Source: Pycnococcus provasolii
Taxonomy: Eukaryota > Chlorophyta > Pseudoscourfieldiophyceae > Pseudoscourfieldiales > Pycnococcaceae
Direction of reading: 5' to 3'
NCBI GenBank assembly: GCA_938743325.2
Contig: OW568879.1
Span: 310,001-374,000 of the forward strand
DNA: 64,000 nucleotides
Of this stretch, positions 9,512 to 17,988 are shown in pieces. Each line of letters starts with the position of its first letter. The first letter of the stretch is position 1. The position numbers were made by a program, and so were the translations under genes. The notes under the pieces are model-generated. The model saw nothing but the letters and a program-made list of their open reading frames with translations. It did no database searches and had not been told where the DNA came from.

Positions 9512-11506
9512 ATGCTCCTCATCAAGGGCATGCCCGCGCTTCGCGTGAGCAACAAGAATCGTGCTACTGGCAATCACCGTGTTGGGATTCTTTCCAACAC
9601 GCGCCGCCGCTCACACGCCAAAACTGTCGTGAACAGTCTCAACAACAAGAAAAGCAGCAGCCCCACTTCTACAAATGACGTGTCGTACGCGCGAGTGCTC
9701 CCTCTGCCAACGAAAACACCAAACACGTCTTCTGAGAATGCCGCGAACACGCTGACCACCGCCTCGACCACGCCCTTCACGTACGCATTCATGCACTCGT
9801 TTGGCTGTGGCGTCGCGGGAGGCGGACTCAACGAGGTGGTGGAAAGCATTCGCAACTTTGCGGCACTCACTGCTCAGTACGGACTCGACGCGCTGCTCAC
9901 ACGCCTTCCTGACCGCACGCTCTTTCGCCTGCACTGGACGGAAGATCACGTGATTGGCATCTGCGTATTTGCTCTCATCTACATCATCGAAGTGTTGGTT
10001 CTGAGCGTGACGTTACGCGACGAACAAAACAAAGATGCACAGGCTGTCGCAGCATCATCCAAACCATCCATGGCGGGAATGACTGCCGCTTTTGTCGACA
10101 CACCCGTCGTTGTCGATCAACAGCAGCAGCAGGATACAATCGTCGACGCATCCATCATCACCACAGAGAAAAATAGGAACACGGCGCCAACCACCACGAC
10201 AGCCACGGACACCAAGAAAAATCGCTCGCGATATCTGACGCACGTGTGGTACGCGGTGGCTCTGTCGAGTGACGTCGCGATGGACAAGCCGCTTCCCATC
10301 GACCTGTGCGACGAAAAGCTTGTTCTTTTCCGCGGAACTGACGGCGACATCAACTGCACGAGCTCCATCTGCCCTCACCGTGGCGCACCTCTCTCGATGG
10401 GATGGACGAAAGAGGTGACAACGACGACGTCCTCGTCGTGCAGCGGTAGCGGTGGCAGCAGCAGCAGCAGCAGTAGCAGCAGCAAAGCGTCGTGCATCGT
10501 CTGCCCGTACCACGGCTGGGCGTTTGATGGCAAGGGACACCTTCTCGAAGTTCCCGCGGAAGGTAGCGATGCCACGCTCCCGAAGCGACCACTGCTGACA
10601 TCTTACCCCGTCCTCGAGCGAGGTGGCTTCGTGTGGGTCTTCTACGATCCAGCACGTACGCGCGACGCCAGTCTCTCGGCGACGGAAATCGCAAGCATGC
10701 CCGCGACGCCGATTCCAATGATTGCCGAGCTGCTCGCCGCACACAGCCCGGGAGGTCGAGCCACGCCAGACAGCCGCCAGCGTTGGACCGCGGTGCACGG
10801 AAGTTTCGAAATGAAAGCCCCTCACATGGCCGTATTCGAGAACGCCATCGACGTGAGCCACATTCACTTTTTGCACGGCGGCACGTTCGGTAATGAGGAC
10901 GTTCCCAGCATTCGCGACATGAAGCTACGCACGGTGGGAGACACTTCGGTGGAAGCACGCTTCGAGCTCACGAACAAAAGTCAGCCGTACTTCGAGGTGA
11001 TCCAGAAGCTCTACAAACAGATGAAGAATCAAAAGGACGTGGATGGCAAGCAGGATGGTGGCGAGGAGATTTCCATCACGGCCATTGCGATGCTTCCTTG
11101 TACGTCTGTGATTGCCTTCGAGCTGAGGGGTGGCCTACGCATGATTACATTCGTCAGCACGGTTCCATTGACAGCGACTACATCCGTCAACCGCTATGCG
11201 TTGATTCGCAACTTTGCGCACGCGCCGCAGCTCGACGACTACGTGCGTCGCAGCATGGAGAGCATCCTGACAGAGGATAAGGCTGTTGTCGAGCAGCTGC
11301 GTGCTGATTTGATGGACCAGGAGGTGAGCGTGCGGTCTGACCTGCCTCAAGTGGCATTTCGCAAGCTGCGCAATGCTCACATAGCACGTGGCCACAGCAC
11401 CGACGCGAACCTTCATCCAAACATGCGCCGGTACGAGCAGAGCGAGGCGGCAAAACTTGGCGGTTGGCTAAACGCACTCGATGGCATGGAGGGAGAGGCG
11501 ATTTGA
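9512..11506 (+). CDS. Rieske [2Fe-2S] oxygenase of the PAO/TIC55/CAO superfamily
   Basis: A 664-residue non-heme iron oxygenase. A basic, Ser/Thr-rich N terminus (possible plastid transit peptide) precedes a hydrophobic segment at about 147-168. The Rieske cluster is C287-P-H289 (CPHRGAPLSMGW) and C331-P-Y-H334 (CPYHGWAFDGKG). The mononuclear iron site follows the D-x2-H-x4-H pattern with N444, D447, H450 and H455 (ENAIDVSHIHFLH). This superfamily acts on chlorophyll catabolites and other plastid substrates. The C-terminal CxxC typical of pheophorbide a oxygenase is not visible, so canonical PAO is unlikely and the substrate is open. Odd point: a Ser/Gly/Thr-rich insert lies between the two halves of the Rieske cluster. 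Fold and metal sites are certain, precise function is not. Confidence 0.93.
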   Translation: MLLIKGMPALRVSNKNRATGNHRVGILSNTRRRSHAKTVVNSLNNKKSSSPTSTNDVSYARVLPLPTKTPNTSSENAANTLTTASTTPFTYAFMHSFGCGVAGGGLNEVVESIRNFAALTAQYGLDALLTRLPDRTLFRLHWTEDHVIGICVFALIYIIEVLVLSVTLRDEQNKDAQAVAASSKPSMAGMTAAFVDTPVVVDQQQQQDTIVDASIITTEKNRNTAPTTTTATDTKKNRSRYLTHVWYAVALSSDVAMDKPLPIDLCDEKLVLFRGTDGDINCTSSICPHRGAPLSMGWTKEVTTTTSSSCSGSGGSSSSSSSSSKASCIVCPYHGWAFDGKGHLLEVPAEGSDATLPKRPLLTSYPVLERGGFVWVFYDPARTRDASLSATEIASMPATPIPMIAELLAAHSPGGRATPDSRQRWTAVHGSFEMKAPHMAVFENAIDVSHIHFLHGGTFGNEDVPSIRDMKLRTVGDTSVEARFELTNKSQPYFEVIQKLYKQMKNQKDVDGKQDGGEEISITAIAMLPCTSVIAFELRGGLRMITFVSTVPLTATTSVNRYALIRNFAHAPQLDDYVRRSMESILTEDKAVVEQLRADLMDQEVSVRSDLPQVAFRKLRNAHIARGHSTDANLHPNMRRYEQSEAAKLGGWLNALDGMEGEAI

Positions 11507-11673
11507 CGAACGAATTGGGAGCGATTTCTTTTTTTCAATTTTTTGGCTAAGTTGTTGACGTACGCATTTTTTTTTGTTGGTGTGTCGCGCTTGTCTCCAT
11601 CTCTTTTTGTAATCAAAACACTTTCATGAATCACAATTTTCAAATCAATTTTACATCGTTCGTTCGACTTATA

Positions 11674-13920
11674 TTACACGATACCACTGCTTCCCGCATA
11701 GTTGCCCGTCACGTCCCAGAGATTCCCGTCGCCGTCGTCGCCGTCGCTGTCGTCACGACCACGACCACGACGAACAGTCAAGGGTGTGGTGCGCAGGGCA
11801 GTCGCTGTGGGAGTACGATCGCTCACTTCCTCGTCGTCGTCGTCGTCGTCGTCTTCATCACCTTCTTCCTGCTCCTGGTCATCTTCTTCATCTTCCTGTT
11901 CCTCATCGCCTCGATGCTTAAGAATTGCCATACCGCTTGGATAAATCAATTTCCCGGCATTCGAGGCTGCAAGTCGAACTGCATTTTCACGTAGTGCAAT
12001 CTTGGCCTTTCGCTCAGCTTCCACCTGCTCCTTTGCCTGCTTTTCCACCCAAGGATGGATTCGCAAGCCTGAAGCAACACTTGGGAGATTGATTTTTTTC
12101 TCCGTTTCAGCATCCTTTGCTTCCATGTTCTCGCTCTTCTCCGTCGCCTTCTCGCTCCGTGCCTCAGGCTCCTCGTTGGCGTCGGTGGGTAGTTCAATTC
12201 GGTACACTGACGGGCACCATCCGCTCAAGGATTTAGACTTAGCTTGTCTCGACTTCTCCTCTTCCTTTTTCTTTTCCTCCTCTCTTTTCCTCCTCCTCTC
12301 TTCCTCCTTCTGCTTCTCCTCCACCACCGCCGCTGCCGCTGTCGCCGCTTCCCCTCGCTCAGCACGCTTACGCTCCTTGAGCCGTTCAAACTCCGAGACT
12401 GCCAACGACTGCCATTGGCGCGCACCTCCATGAACGCGCTGGAGCTCCTCACGTTGCTGTCTCGCGCGCTCCGCGATGCTCATTGTCTTGGGCACTGCCG
12501 CCTCGGCTGTGACGGGAGATGACGAAGATTCAGGTTGATTTCTTGGAGTCTTCTGAATGGTTGATTTCTCCACGATGCGTTGTCGACAGATTGGACAAGC
12601 ATCCGATCGTTGGAACAGCCACGGCTTGATGCACTTTGCATGGTACTTATGACCACACGGCAGTTCGAGGAGGTCAGGTGACGCAACTTGCCCAGCTTTG
12701 CCAGCAAGCGACGACAGGCACAGGGCACAGTCGCCCTCCGCAACCTCGGCGTTTGGATGTGGGAGTGCGGCGACGAAGGCAGGTTCCGCGATAGGAAGTC
12801 GCGAGTTTCCCGGCGGTTCCGGTTGTGCAAGGAATGCAGCCCTCGCTGCCGCGGCAGTTTCCTCCGATCGCGCACTTGCGAGAGGTGGGAGCACCGTCGT
12901 CGCAGCCTGTGATGATTGATCCGACTCCGCCGCATTGGCGGTAGGCCGCAGCAACGCCTCGCGCCTCGATTCGGCGCACACGAACATGACGTTGCGGTCG
13001 CGCTCCTCCGCGGCATCACGAAGCCTTTGGCGGAACGATGAGAGCGATGCCTTGCGCTCGCGCTTGCGTCGGTCGTGGTACTCCTGCCTAGCCTCCATTT
13101 CGGCATCGCGGCCGCCGCGAGCCCAAGCCTCGGCGGCAATACGGTCAAGTTCCTCGACGGGATTGTCGTCGAGGAAAGTGAGCGGTTTGTGCGACGAGAT
13201 GACGATGCGCCTGTAGTTTGCGACGGTGCACACGTGGTTGCCGGTGAGGTAGAGCACTTTCACGATGGGAAAGGTTCGCGAGAGCATTTCCTGGAACGAG
13301 TCCATGTTACCTATGCGGTTCTCCTTGAGGTCGATGACGTCAGCGTTTTCGAAGACGCGCTTCGACGCGTTGTCCGTGGCATCTGGCGTAGGGTCCAAGG
13401 CTTCAGGCTGTGTCATGCGATTGCACGCGGCGACGAGCGTGCCGATGCGCGTCGAGCAGTGCTTGAGACTCCTTAGTTCGTTGTTTGACACGTCAAGGTG
13501 GCTGAGGTTGACGAGTGCGTCGTGCATCGTCTCTGGCAGCTGGGCAATCCTGTTATTCGACAGATAAAGCGTTCTCATTTCTTTCATGTGTAGCAAGCCG
13601 TCAAAGTTGTCGAGCAGGTTCTGCTCGAGGTGTGCGACGCGAACGCACACGTACTTTTCCAGGCATGCGACCTGTCGAAATCCGCAGCTTTGCAGTAGTA
13701 GGTGCGTGTTAACTGCGGGTGACCTCCACGCGTTTCTCGATCTCAGAATTCGCGTGACTTTCAATAGCGTCATGGTTCCGTCAGGCTTGGAGGTGTTAGG
13801 AGCATGATGCTCAGAGGCTGAGGCATCGCTTCCAAACTTAACATGGGAAGGTCGAGATGACGTGCCTTGCAGGTGTCGTCCCACCTCGAGGTCTTGTGCC
13901 GATGCCCAGAAGGAGGACAT
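11674..13920 (-). CDS. DNAAF1/ODA7-like LRR protein with a RING-H2 finger
   Basis: A predicted protein of 748 residues. The N-terminal third (about 67-240) carries leucine-rich repeats (MRTLYLSNNRIAQLP, LSHLDVSNNELRSL, VKVLYLTGNHV) and then YRRIVIS...LTFLDDNPV followed by AAEAWARGG. That cap is what one sees in DNAAF1/LRRC50/ODA7, a cytosolic dynein-arm assembly factor. Residues about 398-447 form a RING-H2 finger: CALC, LPCGHKYHAKC, CPIC, with all eight zinc ligands. A charged coiled coil (KEEERRRKREEEKKKEEE) and an acidic tail follow. The RING suggests E3 ubiquitin ligase activity, which DNAAF1 orthologues are not known for. The frame continues upstream into a GCAC microsatellite that reads as Cys-Val-Arg-Ala; the ATG at 13920 (MSSFWASAQ) is preferred. 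It may be a paralogue and not the true DNAAF1. Confidence 0.88.
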   Translation of the reverse strand: MSSFWASAQDLEVGRHLQGTSSRPSHVKFGSDASASEHHAPNTSKPDGTMTLLKVTRILRSRNAWRSPAVNTHLLLQSCGFRQVACLEKYVCVRVAHLEQNLLDNFDGLLHMKEMRTLYLSNNRIAQLPETMHDALVNLSHLDVSNNELRSLKHCSTRIGTLVAACNRMTQPEALDPTPDATDNASKRVFENADVIDLKENRIGNMDSFQEMLSRTFPIVKVLYLTGNHVCTVANYRRIVISSHKPLTFLDDNPVEELDRIAAEAWARGGRDAEMEARQEYHDRRKRERKASLSSFRQRLRDAAEERDRNVMFVCAESRREALLRPTANAAESDQSSQAATTVLPPLASARSEETAAAARAAFLAQPEPPGNSRLPIAEPAFVAALPHPNAEVAEGDCALCLSSLAGKAGQVASPDLLELPCGHKYHAKCIKPWLFQRSDACPICRQRIVEKSTIQKTPRNQPESSSSPVTAEAAVPKTMSIAERARQQREELQRVHGGARQWQSLAVSEFERLKERKRAERGEAATAAAAVVEEKQKEEERRRKREEEKKKEEEKSRQAKSKSLSGWCPSVYRIELPTDANEEPEARSEKATEKSENMEAKDAETEKKINLPSVASGLRIHPWVEKQAKEQVEAERKAKIALRENAVRLAASNAGKLIYPSGMAILKHRGDEEQEDEEDDQEQEEGDEDDDDDDDEEVSDRTPTATALRTTPLTVRRGRGRDDSDGDDGDGNLWDVTGNYAGSSGIV

Positions 13921-13980
13921 GTGAGAAACTAAAGTAAAGGTAACCTTAACTTTATATTTAAAAAATAATAAATAAATGGC

Positions 13981-14016
<36 letters not shown>

Positions 14017-14533
14017 CACGTACGTACGTCCGGACAGCCAGCCAGCCAGCCGCAGGTGTGAGGAAAGAAATCACCGGTGGTACCTTATGTATTGATGTGG
14101 TTCAGTGACGTCGTACAGTAAGTGCGATGGTCCCAGCCAAGAGGCAAGAAGATCATCTTGGAACCCCGAATCATCTAAGGTATGATTTCATCGCCAGCGG
14201 ACAAGCGGGACTACAAGGCCGCAGTACTGGGCCAGTGGCTTCTGGCCTTACATAGAGTCATAGACTAGAATATGTACCTTAGTATGTAAGAATAAAATTG
14301 CACGAGGACGAAGGAGGCCGGGCTGCCGGGAGGGAGGCGACGTCGTGAAGTCCATGACACCTGGTACCATGACACCACACAAATCCACTGTAACCACCAA
14401 ATAGAACTAAACCTTACCTTACATTCCCTTCCAATCCAATCAGCCATCAATCACCCTACGATAACCCAGCCCTAACGCGCCGCGCCATTCAGGAGATCAG
14501 CGGCCGCGCCCTTGTGATTCGTCAAGTTCCTCA

Positions 14534-14574
14534 AGCTCCCATCACTGCACAACATTGATGGAGTGATGGGAGCT
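14534..14574. repeat. Perfect 13-bp inverted repeat (hairpin 1)
   Basis: AGCTCCCATCACT at 14534-14546 is the exact reverse complement of 14562-14574, with a 15-base loop. Either strand would fold into a stable hairpin. It is 67 bp from a second perfect hairpin. Confidence 0.8.
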
Positions 14575-14640
14575 CCGGGCAGGGATCCCTGAAAGAGATG
14601 GCGGAAGGAAGACTGCGTGCGTGTGGAGAGAACAGAGGTG

Positions 14641-14669
14641 GAGATGGACCCTGAGAGAGGGTCCATCTC
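14641..14669. repeat. Perfect 12-bp inverted repeat (hairpin 2)
   Basis: GAGATGGACCCT at 14641-14652 pairs exactly with 14658-14669 around a 5-base loop GAGAG. Just downstream, CAGGGT...ACCCTG forms a weaker third stem. Together with hairpin 1 this may be part of a small RNA gene or a degenerate fold-back element. Confidence 0.8.
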
Positions 14670-14943
14670 ACAGGGTCCCACGGTGAGAACCCTGAGATAT
14701 GAACCCGAGCAACACAGTCACAGCTCACAGCTCAGCTTCCACAGGTCCCACCGCGTTTTCGTGCCTGCCTGATATCGAAGCCGGCCTGCCAGTCTGCACA
14801 ACAAACTCCCAGGCAGCGGACGGCGGGAAGGCACAAAGAGGTTTTCGCGTCTGGCATCTGGGGACACGTCTGGGGGGCCGTCCCCTCCCCTTCCGCTCCC
14901 TTCCCTTCACTCAGGAAAATACATACTCCCTCGCTCGCTCGTC

Positions 14944-16485
14944 ATGATGCCGCCTTCGTTGCCTTCTTCTGCAAAGGTCCAGAGTCAGAGACATCTGGCT
15001 CCTTGTGTGGCTCCTTGGCATGGGACGAGGAGGAGGTCGTATGCTCGAATTCGTTCCATCATCACAGTTCCATCACCATCAGCAGCATCAGCAGCCAAAC
15101 ACAGTAGTAGTAATACGAATCATACGAATCCTACGAATCGGCTAGTAGCGTGCAGGGCATCATCCACCGAAAAGTCGTCGGAAACTAGCTCAGGATCATC
15201 ATCAACACGAGGATCCAACACGCCACCGCAAGAAAACAACAACAACAACAACAACAACCAGAGTCAGCCCAAGTCGCCGTTCGACGGACTCGCAAACAGC
15301 GCGCGATCGCTCATCACGAACGTCACCAAGAGCGCCGTGCCCGGCGACGCCTCGAAAAAACAAGAAAAGGCGGCAATGGCGCAGGCGGCTCAGGAGGCGC
15401 AGGCAAGAGCACGCGCCGCAGCCGCAGCTGCTGCAGCAGCCTCCAAGACAACGGACAACGGCGCGTCGTCAACGGACATCGCACAGTCGCCCACACTGCC
15501 GCCGAACCTCCCACCCGCCACCGTGCCCAGAGGGTCGCGAGAAATGACCACCATGGAACTGCAGAAGGACGTGCGCGTGCTTCGAGCGGCTTTGCAGGTG
15601 AGCCGCAGCGACCTGAAACAGCAGAACGCCAGGCTACAAACTGCGAAGGAGGAACTGAGCATGGAGAGGCGCAAGGCTGCGCAGCTCAAGGCTTCGCTGC
15701 TGGAGAGCGAGACGGAGGTGACGGACCTGCGCGCCCAGCTCGCGGAGTCACGCACGTTCCTCCAAAGCAAGGACAGGCAGCTCGAGGAGGCGTACGCGGC
15801 GCTTTCGGAAGGCGCGAAGGAACGAGGGGTGCTGCGTAATGAGATTGACGCGCTCGAGGAGCAGCTAAGCACTTCCAAGAAGGAGGTCGCGGAGTGGGCG
15901 AACGAACTCATGGATCTCAAGGACATCATCGACGGCGACGAGGAGAGGCTGCTTTCGTCAGACAGCACGTCGTCAAGCAATATCGCCAAGACGGCACGCA
16001 AGGAGGCTGCGATCATGAAGGAGGAGAGGGAGACGTGGGAGAAGCTTGGGTCGCCGGCGGAGGTGTCGCCGGCGAAGGCTGTCAGCATCGAGCGAGGTGC
16101 AATGAGCGCGCTGAAGGATATGGTGGAGCTGAGCCGATCGGCGGCTGAGGAGGCGCGTCAGGACATATCCTCCAAGTTACCTGAACGAGCACCGATGAAC
16201 GATGACGTGGATGCTCGCGAGGCATGGGCCGCCCTTGGGCTTGATTACGATGGCGAGCTGGATGCCCCGGTGAGCGACGAGGAGGAGAGGGCTCAGGCAC
16301 TGGAAGCACTGGGATCGGAGCTAGATGGCAAGCTCGAGGTCCCGCTCACTGCCGATGAGGATGACGAAGGCGAAGACGACAGTGGTGGCGATACCAACGG
16401 TGCGGATAAGCGCCAGGAGCTCCTCGATCTTATGTCAGCTATAGAGAGCTTGGAGAATGGCGACAAGTCGTCAGACAAAGAATAA
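14944..16485 (+). CDS. Coiled-coil protein with a possible plastid transit peptide
   Basis: A 513-residue protein I do not recognise. The first 75 residues are rich in Ser, Arg, Ala and Thr with almost no acidic residues, as in a plastid or mitochondrial transit peptide. An Asn run (eight Asn) and an Ala run (about 157-165) follow. Residues about 200-330 form a long coiled coil (LQKDVRVLRAALQVSRSDL; LQTAKEELSMERRKAAQLKA). The C-terminal part is acidic, with two similar short units, EAWAALGLDYDGELDAPVSD and QALEALGSELDGKLEVPLT, each an Ala-Leu-Gly-hydrophobic-acidic motif. It could be a structural or thylakoid-associated protein, but no catalytic motif is visible. Confidence 0.8.
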   Translation: MMPPSLPSSAKVQSQRHLAPCVAPWHGTRRRSYARIRSIITVPSPSAASAAKHSSSNTNHTNPTNRLVACRASSTEKSSETSSGSSSTRGSNTPPQENNNNNNNNQSQPKSPFDGLANSARSLITNVTKSAVPGDASKKQEKAAMAQAAQEAQARARAAAAAAAAASKTTDNGASSTDIAQSPTLPPNLPPATVPRGSREMTTMELQKDVRVLRAALQVSRSDLKQQNARLQTAKEELSMERRKAAQLKASLLESETEVTDLRAQLAESRTFLQSKDRQLEEAYAALSEGAKERGVLRNEIDALEEQLSTSKKEVAEWANELMDLKDIIDGDEERLLSSDSTSSSNIAKTARKEAAIMKEERETWEKLGSPAEVSPAKAVSIERGAMSALKDMVELSRSAAEEARQDISSKLPERAPMNDDVDAREAWAALGLDYDGELDAPVSDEEERAQALEALGSELDGKLEVPLTADEDDEGEDDSGGDTNGADKRQELLDLMSAIESLENGDKSSDKE

Positions 16486-16677
16486 AATCCAAGCAGTACG
16501 CAAGATCACATTCATCCCTCTTCGTGCACCATACTTGCAAACAACAACAACATACAACAACATACAACATACAACAACAAAATGCGCCGTGGCTGGACGG
16601 CTTGAACAAGAGGGAAGAGGGGGTGTGTAGCAGCTGCATCTGTTTTTTTTTCGTTTTATTTGTTTTTTGTTTCTGTT

Positions 16678-17418
16678 TTAACAATAGCCTCGTCTTGATA
16701 GTTCGTCGAGGCCTAGAAATGCAGTCTGCACGCTTGGCGCGAGCATGTCGCCGCTTTTCACCAAACGTCTCAGTTCGTCGAGCGTCACCTGGCAAACGCG
16801 CATACGCACATCCTCCTCTTTATCTCTGGGAGGAGGATTCGCGTCAACATCTGCGCCCACGCATAGGAACGGATAAAATCGGTTGCGGCACCACTTGCTT
16901 TCGACCATGCCAGGGTGCGCGTTAACATCAACGAGGCACGTGAGCTCACCGCCGGTTAAGCGCGCCTCTTCCGCGAGTTCAGCGCGCGCAGTGTCGACGA
17001 TGGTATCGTGCTTACTGGCATCAAATCCTCCCGTGGGAAAGCCTACACATATTGCGTTGAGTCCCTGCGCATACTCCCACACAACTGTAGTCGTCACACG
17101 AGGTTGACCCTGACCGTTATCGCTTATGGAGACAGGCATCACGCACGCAAATTTGAAGGAGTTGCGAGGGTGGCCAACAACGTCGAACGAAAACTGCTGA
17201 ACTGCACTAGCAGATGACCCCAAAACTGAATCTGAACCCAAACCAGAACCAGAACCCCCTGAAGGTGAAGCCAAAGAAGATGATGATGAAGGAGCGAACT
17301 CAACACACGTGTCGTACACAGTCAGAAAACGACTATATGCCTTAACGGATGAGAGGACGCGAACGCCATCGTCCGACGTCGACGACGACGACACAGTTCT
17401 TCCACGGAAAAACTCCAT
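16678..17418 (-). CDS. Nudix-fold hydrolase with a divergent Nudix box
   Basis: A 246-residue protein. The Nudix box region reads FPTGGFDASKHDTIVDTA then RAELAEEARLTGG: the metal-binding E-x-x-E-E of the canonical REUxEE helix is kept, the Arg before it is replaced (R-E becomes A-E), and the usual Gly after it is Arg. Context resembles ADP-ribose or nucleoside-diphosphate-sugar pyrophosphatases (VVWEYAQGLNAICVGFPTGG before the box; C-terminal TLDELRRLVKSGD). It is expected to hydrolyse a nucleotide diphosphate linked to another group; the substrate is unknown. The next gene on the same strand, IPP isomerase, has the same fold. A CCCTAA repeat lies about 150 bp upstream. Start at the ATG at 17418. 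Confidence 0.8.
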   Translation of the reverse strand: MEFFRGRTVSSSSTSDDGVRVLSSVKAYSRFLTVYDTCVEFAPSSSSSLASPSGGSGSGLGSDSVLGSSASAVQQFSFDVVGHPRNSFKFACVMPVSISDNGQGQPRVTTTVVWEYAQGLNAICVGFPTGGFDASKHDTIVDTARAELAEEARLTGGELTCLVDVNAHPGMVESKWCRNRFYPFLCVGADVDANPPPRDKEEDVRMRVCQVTLDELRRLVKSGDMLAPSVQTAFLGLDELSRRGYC

Positions 17419-17988
17419 GGTGGAGAACTTCTCCTTCTCGAGCGAGAAACCCCGAACTGCCCTTGGAGGCCAGCAACAGCACAGGAGGTGGGGGGGGGGG
17501 GGGGGGGGGGGCGGAAACCGTTACCTACCCGGGTAGGGCTTTCTCCGGAATACCACAAAAAGCGACACCCTAACCCTAACCCGAACCCGAACAAAAACAA
17601 AAACAAAGGTCACAAGGTTTCAATTACTTGAATGAAATAATATCAACTATCTAATGCATGGATGATTTGTGTGTGTGTGTGTGTGTGGGAGGGAGTTACG
17701 CGTCAGTCAGTCCAGGTAGGTGGCTTTTCTTTTGATAGATAGATTCGCGTCAGCCGCTGGTGGTTCTTCTTTAGATAGATAAATTGTGACGATCTCCACA
17801 CATAGAATGCCAAGTTTTTGTACACGTTTGGCCATTCGGTCCGCCCGTCACTGCAAAACTTTCATCATCAGAAGAATCCAAAACCAATCAATACTCAAAA
17901 TCAATATCAATATCAATGTCAACAAGAAAAACGTACCGGCTGGAATTGCTGTATGGGCGATCCCATACAGACAGCCTAGGGGCACTAG
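17419..17988. other. Spacer with a G22 run and telomere-like repeat
   Basis: This holds the promoter of the Nudix gene and the 3' flank of IPP isomerase. It contains an uninterrupted G22 tract (17490-17511), CCCTAACCCTAAC then CCGAACCCGAAC (17567-17592), a GT microsatellite (about 17670-17688) and two copies of a GATAGATA word (near 17735 and 17775). No gene seen. Confidence 0.5.
17567..17592 (-). promoter_or_regulatory. Telomere-like (TTAGGG) motif upstream of the Nudix gene
   Basis: Read on the minus strand this is GTTCGGGTTCGG followed by GTTAGGGTTAGGGT. It lies about 150 bp upstream of the ATG at 17418. It resembles the plant telo-box (AAACCCTAA family), a promoter element of growth and translation genes. 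Confidence 0.55.

Larger units (their letters stand above)
13921..14943. other. Intergenic stretch with a GCAC microsatellite and fold-back elements
   Basis: This spacer of about 1 kb lies upstream of two divergent genes. It contains a (GCAC)n microsatellite at about 13981-14016, then ACGTACGTACG, and a block at 14530-14710 with strong inverted repeats (listed separately). No protein-coding signal was found. Confidence 0.5.
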
